64,000 bases of DNA from Hephaestia sp. MAHUQ-44 (GTDB lineage: Bacteria; Pseudomonadota; Alphaproteobacteria; Sphingomonadales; Sphingomonadaceae). The notes below the pieces were generated by a model. It made no database searches and was not told the DNA's origin. It saw nothing but the letters and a program-made list of their open reading frames with translations. The stretch covers positions 1-64,000 of the forward strand of contig NZ_JAMSLX010000008.1 of assembly GCF_023806085.1 (NCBI RefSeq), written 5' to 3'. The position numbers and the translations under genes were made by a program. This document shows positions 58,544 to 64,000 of this stretch, piece by piece (within the stretch, counting starts at the first letter, position 1; the number at the start of each line of letters is the position of its first letter).

Positions 58544-59733
58544 CCGACGAAGCGATCGTGCGCGTTGCCGCGCGCGGCGACGGCATGACCGAGAGCGGCC
58601 GCGCGGTGCCGTTTGCCGCGCCGGGCGACAGGGTGACACCGACCGGCCAGGTGATTGCGGGGCCGCATCACCAGACGCCGCCGTGCCAACATTATCCGCG
58701 CTGCGGGGGGTGCCAGCTCCAGCATCTCGATGATGCGAGCTATGCGCGCTATCTGGTCGAGCGGATCGAGGGGGCACTGGCCGCGCACGGCCTCAGAGCC
58801 GAGATCCGGCCGCCGCTGCTGTCACCCGATCATAGCCGCCGCCGCGCCGCGCTCCACGCCGAGAGGCGCGGGCGCCAGATCTGGATCGGTTTCACCGAGG
58901 CGCGCAGCCATGCGCTGGTCGATATCGACCAATGCCGGGTGCTCGCGCCCGACCTGTTCGCGCTCGTCCAGCCGTTGCGTGGGTTGCTCGCGGCGATCCT
59001 GCCCAAGGCGCGCCGCGCCAATCTGACGCTCACGCGCACCGATCAGGGGATCGAGGTGTTGATCGACGGCGTCACCGCCGAGGGGCTGGCCGCCGCCGAG
59101 GGGCTCACCGCCTTTGCCGAGCGCCACAGCCTCGCACGTCTGGCGATCGACAGCGGATACGGCCCCGAAACGCGTTGGGAACCCGATCCGGTGACGATCA
59201 CGCTCGGCGGCGTGCCAGTGCCGTTCCCGCCCGCCGCCTTTCTGCAGGCGACGCCCGAGGGCGAGGCGGCGCTGATCGCGGCGGTGCGCGAGGCGATTGG
59301 GCCTGCCGCGACGACGGCTGACCTGTTCGCGGGCCTCGGCACCTTTGCGCTGTCGATCCCCGGCAAGGTATACGCCGCCGAAGCCGCGCGCGACGCCAGT
59401 TTGGGGCTCAAGGCGGCCGCCGCGCGGGCGCAGCGCCTGGTGTTCGTCGAGCATCGCGATCTGTATCGCCGTCCGCTGACCGCCGACGAACTCGGCCGGT
59501 TCGAGGCGGTGGTGCTCGATCCGCCGCGTGCGGGCGCGCGCGATCAGGCAAGTATGATCGCGCGATCCACGGCACCGAGAATCGCTTATGTCTCGTGCAA
59601 TCCCAGTACCTTCGCGCGCGACGCCAAGGAAATGGTCGAGGGCGGCTATGAGCTGGATTGGGTCCAACCGGTCGGGCAGTTCCGTTGGTCGACGCATGTC
59701 GAACTGGCGGCGAGGCTCAGCCGTCAGGGATAA
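58540..59733 (+). CDS. TrmA/RlmD-family class I SAM-dependent RNA methyltransferase
   Basis: A 397-residue m5U-type RNA methyltransferase. The 4Fe-4S cysteines lie in [10 protein letters not shown] (Cys49, Cys55, Cys58), with a fourth near [10 protein letters not shown]. The SAM motif is [16 protein letters not shown], the catalytic region DPPRAGARD and [11 protein letters not shown] with the nucleophile Cys. It has no clear N-terminal TRAM domain, as in many alphaproteobacterial members. The target, 23S rRNA or tRNA, cannot be decided. The start is a GTG overlapping nnr, and the 3' end overlaps truA by 10 bases, tail to tail. Confidence 0.9.
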   Translation: MTDEAIVRVAARGDGMTESGRAVPFAAPGDRVTPTGQVIAGPHHQTPPCQHYPRCGGCQLQHLDDASYARYLVERIEGALAAHGLRAEIRPPLLSPDHSRRRAALHAERRGRQIWIGFTEARSHALVDIDQCRVLAPDLFALVQPLRGLLAAILPKARRANLTLTRTDQGIEVLIDGVTAEGLAAAEGLTAFAERHSLARLAIDSGYGPETRWEPDPVTITLGGVPVPFPPAAFLQATPEGEAALIAAVREAIGPAATTADLFAGLGTFALSIPGKVYAAEAARDASLGLKAAAARAQRLVFVEHRDLYRRPLTADELGRFEAVVLDPPRAGARDQASMIARSTAPRIAYVSCNPSTFARDAKEMVEGGYELDWVQPVGQFRWSTHVELAARLSRQG

Positions 59734-60464
59734 TCGGCGCGGACGAAGTATAGCCCATCGGGGGGCGCGTTGAGCCCCAGCGCGGTGCGGTCGCGTGCGG
59801 CGAGCGCGGCGGCGATATCATCGGGGGTCCACTTGCCTTCACCGACCAGCGCGAGACAGCCGACCATCGAGCGCACCTGATGGTGGAGAAACGAACGTGC
59901 CGACACATGGATCTCGATCGTGTCACCATCCTGACGCACGTCGAGCCGATCGAGCGTCCGCAACGGGCTGTTGGCCTGGCAATGCGCCGAGCGGAAGGTC
60001 GTGAAATCGTGTCGGCCCAGCAGCTTGGCGGCGCCTGCTTGCATCGCGCGACAATCGAGCGCGACGGGGATGCGCCAGGCCAATCGCTTGTCGAAGGTCA
60101 ATGGCGCGCGGCGAGTGACGATGCGATATTGATAATGCCGCGCGATGCACGAGAAGCGCGCGTGCCAATCGTCGGGCACGATGTCACAGCCGAGGATCGC
60201 GACCGGCGCGGGGCGCATCACCGAATTGAGCGCCTCCATCAGCCGAAACGGCGTGAAGGCGCGCGCGATATCGAGATGGGCGCGCATCCCCAGCGCATGA
60301 ACCCCGGCGTCGGTGCGCCCCGCGGCGTGCACCACCACATCCTCTTGCGTGATCGTGTGCGCCGCGTCCTCGATCGTCTGCTGGACGCTGGGGCCATGCG
60401 TCTGACGTTGCCAGCCCATGAAGGGCGCGCCGTCATATTCGATCGTGAGCGCGAATCGCGTCAC
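59724..60464 (-). CDS. truA: tRNA pseudouridine synthase A
   Basis: A 246-residue enzyme that makes pseudouridine at tRNA positions 38-40. The catalytic Asp is in [11 protein letters not shown]. The start [18 protein letters not shown] and the C-terminal [21 protein letters not shown] are conserved. It is coupled to fmt by a 4-base overlap and converges on the RNA methyltransferase. Confidence 0.95.
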   Translation of the reverse strand: MTRFALTIEYDGAPFMGWQRQTHGPSVQQTIEDAAHTITQEDVVVHAAGRTDAGVHALGMRAHLDIARAFTPFRLMEALNSVMRPAPVAILGCDIVPDDWHARFSCIARHYQYRIVTRRAPLTFDKRLAWRIPVALDCRAMQAGAAKLLGRHDFTTFRSAHCQANSPLRTLDRLDVRQDGDTIEIHVSARSFLHHQVRSMVGCLALVGEGKWTPDDIAAALAARDRTALGLNAPPDGLYFVRADYP

Positions 60465-61360
60465 AGATTCGTGCCGACAGGGATAGCGAAGCCGCGCAGC
60501 AGTTCATCGGCGCTCATCACGCCGCGGCCCGCGCGCTGGACGAGGATCGGTTCGATCGCGGCGGTGGCACAGGCGATCGTCAGTTCGCCATCGATCACCA
60601 TGCCCGGTGCGCCGGTGCCGTCGGCCATCGCCGCCGCGAGCACGCGGATGCGTTCGCCGCCATGGTCGAACCACGCCCCCGGTGGGTTGAACGCGCGGAT
60701 CTGTCGTTCGACTTGTACCGCTGGTTGCGCGAAATCGAGTCGCGTCTCGGCCTTGTCGATCTTGGCGGCGTAGGTGATGCCGCCCTCGGCCTGTGGATGC
60801 GCGGGATATGCGTCGAGATCGCGCAGCACCTCAACCATCAGCGTCGCGCCCATCGCGCTGAGTTCCTCGGTAAGGGCGCCCGCGGTCTTGCCCTGAATCG
60901 GAGTGCGCCCCTCAAGCCGCACCGGCCCGGTATCGAGCCCGGCCGCCATCTGCATGATCCCGACCCCGGTTTCGGCATCGCCGGCAAGGATCGCGCGCTG
61001 GATCGGCGCGGCGCCGCGCCAACGCGGCAACAGCGAGGCATGGACGTTGAGGCAGCCGTGGCGCGGCGCATCGAGCACCGCCTGCGGCAGGATCAGCCCA
61101 TAGGCCGCGACCACCGCGACATCGGCATTGAGCGCGGCCAGCGCGGCCTGTTCTTCGCTTGCTTTCAGGGAGATCGGCGAACGTACGGCGACCCCGAGCG
61201 CGGTGGCGCGTGCCGCGACGGGCGAGGGCACCAGCTTCTTGCCGCGCCCCGCGCGTCGGGGTGGCTGGGTGTAGGCCGCGACGATGTCGTGCCCTGCCGC
61301 GACCAGCGCGTCGAGCACCGGTACCGCGAAATCGGGCGTTCCCATGAAAATGATCCGCAT
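60461..61360 (-). CDS. fmt: Methionyl-tRNA formyltransferase
   Basis: A 299-residue enzyme that formylates initiator Met-tRNA. The start [17 protein letters not shown], the formyl-tetrahydrofolate motif [19 protein letters not shown] and the tRNA-binding [10 protein letters not shown] are present. The ATG at 61360 begins the family sequence; the open frame upstream is not Fmt. The peptide deformylase gene that reverses the modification lies 685 bases away on the other strand. Confidence 0.96.
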   Translation of the reverse strand: MRIIFMGTPDFAVPVLDALVAAGHDIVAAYTQPPRRAGRGKKLVPSPVAARATALGVAVRSPISLKASEEQAALAALNADVAVVAAYGLILPQAVLDAPRHGCLNVHASLLPRWRGAAPIQRAILAGDAETGVGIMQMAAGLDTGPVRLEGRTPIQGKTAGALTEELSAMGATLMVEVLRDLDAYPAHPQAEGGITYAAKIDKAETRLDFAQPAVQVERQIRAFNPPGAWFDHGGERIRVLAAAMADGTGAPGMVIDGELTIACATAAIEPILVQRAGRGVMSADELLRGFAIPVGTNL

Positions 61361-61415
61361 GACAGTCCTGTCGCCGCTTGGCAGGGGCGGGCGCAAGCCC
61401 TTATCTAGCGTGCTT

Positions 61416-62012
61416 ATGGCATCCCCAGAAATCGAGGCGTTGACGCAAGCGCTCGCGCGGCTTCCCGGGCTTGGCCCCCGATCGGCCCGGCGCGCCGTTT
61501 TGCACCTGCTCAAGAAGCGCGCCACCGCGCTCGAGCCGTTGCGGGCGGCGTTGGAGGCGGTCGATCAGCGGCTCGCGACCTGTGCGGTCTGCGGCAATGT
61601 CGATACGGTCGATCCGTGCGGGGTGTGCGCCGATCCGCGCCGCGATGCGCGCGCATTGTGCGTGGTCGAGGATGTCGCCGACCTTTGGGCGCTCGAACGC
61701 TCGCGGCTGTTTCCCGGCAAATTCCATGTGCTGGGCGGTCGGCTCTCGGCGCTCGAAGGCGTGCGGCCCGAGGATCTGACGATCGATGCGCTCGTCCGCC
61801 GGATCGAGGCAGGAGGAATCGACGAGGTCGTGCTGGCGATGAACGCCACGCTCGAGGGCCAGACCACCGCGCATTATATCGCCGAACGGATCGAGCGGTT
61901 TCCGGTGCGCGTCACTCAATTGGCGCATGGCCTGCCAGTGGGCGGCGAACTCGATTATCTCGACGAAGGCACGCTGGCGCAGGCGCTCCGGGCGCGACGT
62001 CCTGTCGCTTGA
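61416..62012 (+). CDS. recR: Recombination protein RecR
   Basis: A 198-residue ring-forming DNA-binding protein of the RecFOR pathway. A helix-hairpin-helix ([17 protein letters not shown]) is followed by a zinc finger ([16 protein letters not shown]) and a Toprim domain with [12 protein letters not shown]. The ATG at 61416 starts the conserved protein, and the 44 codons before it are excluded. It diverges from fmt and precedes def. Confidence 0.96.
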   Translation: MASPEIEALTQALARLPGLGPRSARRAVLHLLKKRATALEPLRAALEAVDQRLATCAVCGNVDTVDPCGVCADPRRDARALCVVEDVADLWALERSRLFPGKFHVLGGRLSALEGVRPEDLTIDALVRRIEAGGIDEVVLAMNATLEGQTTAHYIAERIERFPVRVTQLAHGLPVGGELDYLDEGTLAQALRARRPVA

Positions 62013-62045
62013 CGTTAGCGCGCGCGCAACCTAGCTGACCGAATC

Positions 62046-62585
62046 ATGGCCGTGCTCGATATCCTCGAAATCCCCGATCCGCGGCTGCGTGCCGTGGCGA
62101 AGCCCGTCGCGCAGGTGGACGATGCCGTCCGCACGCTGATCGATGACATGTTCGACACGATGTACGACGCGCGGGGGATCGGCCTTGCCGCGACCCAGCT
62201 CGGGATCGAGCAGCGGGTGCTCGTCATCGATCTCCAGGAACGCGAGAGCGACGAAGAAGGCAAGGAAAGCGAGCCGGTTCGCGACCCGCAGGCATTCGTC
62301 AACCCCGAGCTTCTGTGGGTGAGCGACGACGTGTCGGTCTATAATGAGGGCTGCCTGTCGATCCCCGAGCAATATGCCGAGGTCGAGCGCCCCGCGCGCT
62401 GCCGCGTCAAATGGCTCGATCGCGACGGCGCGGCGCACGAGCAGGAATTCGACGGGCTGATGGCGACGTGCATGCAGCACGAGATCGACCATCTGAACGG
62501 CGTGCTGTTCATCGACCATCTCTCGCGGCTCAAGCGCGACATGGTGGTCAAGAAACTCACCAAGATGCGCAAGAACGCTGCGTAA
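62046..62585 (+). CDS. def: Peptide deformylase
   Basis: A 179-residue iron or zinc enzyme that removes the formyl group from new proteins. Motif 1 [10 protein letters not shown], motif 2 EGCLSIP (metal Cys) and motif 3 QHEIDHLNG (metal His pair and catalytic Glu) are complete. It lies 33 bases after recR, on the same strand. Confidence 0.97.
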   Translation: MAVLDILEIPDPRLRAVAKPVAQVDDAVRTLIDDMFDTMYDARGIGLAATQLGIEQRVLVIDLQERESDEEGKESEPVRDPQAFVNPELLWVSDDVSVYNEGCLSIPEQYAEVERPARCRVKWLDRDGAAHEQEFDGLMATCMQHEIDHLNGVLFIDHLSRLKRDMVVKKLTKMRKNAA

Positions 62586-62595
62586 GCGCCTGAGT

Positions 62596-63072
62596 TTAAC
62601 CGGCCGGTCCGCAATAGGTCAGCCCGACGCCGTCCCACATTCCTGAACTGACAAGCATGGCCCGTGCCGATTCGGCGAAGCGAAGCTTGATCTTGTCGGG
62701 CGCGCGATGGCCCTCGGCCTGGCAGGTCGCGGCGATATCGTAACCGCCGGGCGCCTTCACGACGCTGTCGAAGCTGCACGAGACTTCGCCCGCGGTGGTG
62801 AGGCGGCGTTCCTCGAACCGCCACGCGCCCGAATCGCAGGCCTGTTGCGTCGCCGCCCAGCGGCCGACGTAGCGATATGGGGAGTCTGCTGGTGGCAGAC
62901 TGCCCGCGGAGGTCGACGCGGCGATATTTGCGCTGTCGTGCGGGGGCAGGGTGCCCTCATCGGGGGCGACCTCGGTGAAGGCCACGTCGCCGACCTGCGT
63001 TTCGTTGGCGGTTTGCGGTGCCTGCTGGCACGCGGCGAGGCACAGCCCGGTGGCGAGGAGCGCGGTACGCAT
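62596..63072 (-). CDS. Putative lipoprotein with four cysteines in the mature part
   Basis: A 158-residue protein with a lipobox (LCLAAC, Cys15) and a Ser/Ala-rich linker, then a compact C-terminal domain (about residues 70-158, PYRYVGRWAATQQACD to LTYCGPAG) with four cysteines that could form two disulfides. The family is not recognised. The ATG at 63072 is preceded by GGGAGA; an in-frame TTG at 63078 is less likely. It converges on def and diverges from rmuC. Confidence 0.7.
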   Translation of the reverse strand: MRTALLATGLCLAACQQAPQTANETQVGDVAFTEVAPDEGTLPPHDSANIAASTSAGSLPPADSPYRYVGRWAATQQACDSGAWRFEERRLTTAGEVSCSFDSVVKAPGGYDIAATCQAEGHRAPDKIKLRFAESARAMLVSSGMWDGVGLTYCGPAG

Positions 63073-63155
63073 CGGCAATCTCCCTTACGCTGGGTGACGC
63101 CAACGGTGCACGGCCGGAGGAGGTTCCCCTTGTCGGCTGCGCGCCCGAACGGTAG

Positions 63156-63170
63156 GTTCGCGCTTCGTTC
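63156..63170 (+). promoter_or_regulatory. SOS (LexA)-type direct repeat GTTC-N7-GTTC, box 3, upstream of rmuC
   Basis: GTTCGCGCTTCGTTC fits the alphaproteobacterial LexA consensus exactly. It ends 18 bases before the rmuC start, where a repressor would block a promoter. RmuC (E. coli YigN) has been reported with a LexA box in other bacteria, which supports regulation here. The promoter itself is not obvious by eye. Confidence 0.65.
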
Positions 63171-63188
63171 CATCGCTGGAGAGCCGAT

Positions 63189-64000
63189 TTGGACCTGGTT
63201 ACTGCCCTTTTGTTCTCGGTTTTTCTGATGGTCGGGCTCGTACTCGGCTGGTTCGTGGGCAACCGCGGAACGACCGCGGCGCGGGCCGAACGCGATGCCC
63301 GGACCGAGGAGTTCCGCAAGGCGATCACCGATCTTGCGGGTGCAGAGGAACGCGCCAAGGCCGCCGATGGACTGCGCGCCGAACTGGCCGTGTTGCGTGA
63401 CGACCGCGATGCCGCGCGCACCGATCTGGCCACGCTCAAGGCCGATGCGCGCGCCTTCGAGGCACGGCTGGCCGAGTTGAAGGAAGCGAAAGACCTCATG
63501 GCGTCACAATTCGCCGAGGTCGCCAACAAGCTGCTCGGCGAAGCGCAGGCCAGCTTCCTCGAACGCGCGCAGCAACGGTTCGCGCAAGCCGGCGAATCGA
63601 ACGAGGCCAAGCTGAAGGCGCTGCTCCAGCCGGTCGAGCATACGCTCAAACGCTATGAGGAGAATGTCGCCAAGGTCGAGACCGAGCGCAAGGAAGCGTA
63701 TGGCAACCTCACCGGCCTAATCGATGCGATGCGGATCGGGCAGGAATCGGTGCGTGGCGAGGCGGCGAAGCTCGTCAACGCACTCCGCTCGGCCCCCAAG
63801 GCGCGCGGGCGCTGGGGCGAGCAGCAATTGCGCAACGTGCTCGAGACGTGCGGGCTTGCCGAGCACACCGATTTCGAGATGGAAGTGAGCGTTGCGAGCG
63901 ACGGCGGGCGGCTGCGCCCCGATGCGATCGTGCGCATCCCCGGCGGCAAGAGCCTGGTGATCGATGCCAAGGTGTCGCTCAACGCCTATCAGGACGCGTA
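63189..64000 (+). CDS. rmuC: DNA recombination protein RmuC (start only, runs off the window)
   Basis: The first 270 codons of an RmuC-family protein. A hydrophobic anchor (LLFSVFLMVGLVLGWFVG, about residues 7-24) is followed by a long coiled coil rich in Ala, Glu and Arg (about 40-180) and the conserved RmuC core beginning RGRWGEQQLRNVLETCGL. The start is a TTG at 63189 with GGAGAG just before it; no better codon lies in frame. RmuC proteins limit recombination at short inverted repeats and carry a nuclease-like fold. The SOS-type box upstream suggests damage control. Confidence 0.9.
   Translation, partial: MDLVTALLFSVFLMVGLVLGWFVGNRGTTAARAERDARTEEFRKAITDLAGAEERAKAADGLRAELAVLRDDRDAARTDLATLKADARAFEARLAELKEAKDLMASQFAEVANKLLGEAQASFLERAQQRFAQAGESNEAKLKALLQPVEHTLKRYEENVAKVETERKEAYGNLTGLIDAMRIGQESVRGEAAKLVNALRSAPKARGRWGEQQLRNVLETCGLAEHTDFEMEVSVASDGGRLRPDAIVRIPGGKSLVIDAKVSLNAYQDA

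Overview
The window is about 64 kb of GC-rich chromosome from an alphaproteobacterium, most likely Sphingomonas or a close sphingomonad. The reasons are the housekeeping gene content and layout, an endonuclease-type MutL with no MutH gene visible here, a C4 zinc-finger ClpX next to ClpP, the direct-repeat GTTC-N7-GTTC motifs that serve as LexA boxes in Alphaproteobacteria, and several palindromic intergenic repeats. About 60 protein genes and three tRNA genes (Lys-CTT, Leu-TAG, Pro-CGG) can be supported. There is no rRNA operon, CRISPR array, prophage or intact insertion sequence. This is mostly core genome; the only scar-like stretch is 5478-5981, beside the 3' end of tRNA-Lys.

Layout. 1-5477: the tail of an IS630-like transposase, a MAPEG protein, a secreted esterase, a polyamine pair (deoxyhypusine-synthase-like enzyme and a type III PLP decarboxylase, separated by a 34-bp inverted repeat), a threonine/serine dehydratase and a 55-residue membrane protein. 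5478-6057: IS110-like remnant, two strong hairpins, tRNA-Lys. 6153-11847 (minus): the rod-shape operon mreB-mreC-mreD-mrdA-rodA. 11991-19696: mutL, a retropepsin-like protease, a proline-rich miniprotein, tRNA-Leu, tig with a lysine/alanine-rich tail, a glycosyltransferase, clpP and clpX. 19876-25842: mfd, sdhE and recG. 25848-33336: M13 peptidase, smpB, dapA, lytic transglycosylase, GreA/GreB factor, NYN-LOTUS protein and acylphosphatase. 33477-39689: ettA, M28 peptidase, repeat lipoprotein, tRNA-Pro, ferredoxin-NADP reductase and a CsgG-like protein. 39921-46825: lepA, sodC, a GH29 fucosidase, a radical SAM protein, a VOC protein, a YbjN-like protein and moaB. 46815-54329: a second lytic transglycosylase, a uracil-DNA glycosylase, ETF-ubiquinone oxidoreductase, a TPR protein, ispE and a crotonase. 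54326-64000: N-formylglutamate amidohydrolase, ilvD, a lipoprotein, nnr, an RNA methyltransferase, truA, fmt, recR, def, a lipoprotein and the start of rmuC.

How the genes work together. Many are coupled by 4-bp ATGA or GTGA overlaps: mreC/mreD/mrdA/rodA, dehydratase/55-aa protein, TPR/ispE, crotonase/amidohydrolase, lipoprotein/nnr/methyltransferase, and fmt/truA. Envelope growth (Mre complex, PBP2, RodA, two lytic transglycosylases), protein quality control (trigger factor, ClpXP, SmpB, Def), translation (EttA, LepA, Fmt, TruA) and DNA repair (MutL, Mfd, RecG, RecR, UDG, RmuC) dominate.

The observations most worth checking are: three intergenic GTTC-N7-GTTC (SOS-type) motifs, one just upstream of rmuC, one between a SplB/PA0069-like radical SAM gene and a VOC gene, and one overlapping a TATAAT with no evident gene; the polyamine gene pair; the IS110-like scar with its hairpins; a composite double palindrome at the acyP/ettA junction; and unannotated-looking small genes. 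No wholly new multigene system was recognised.
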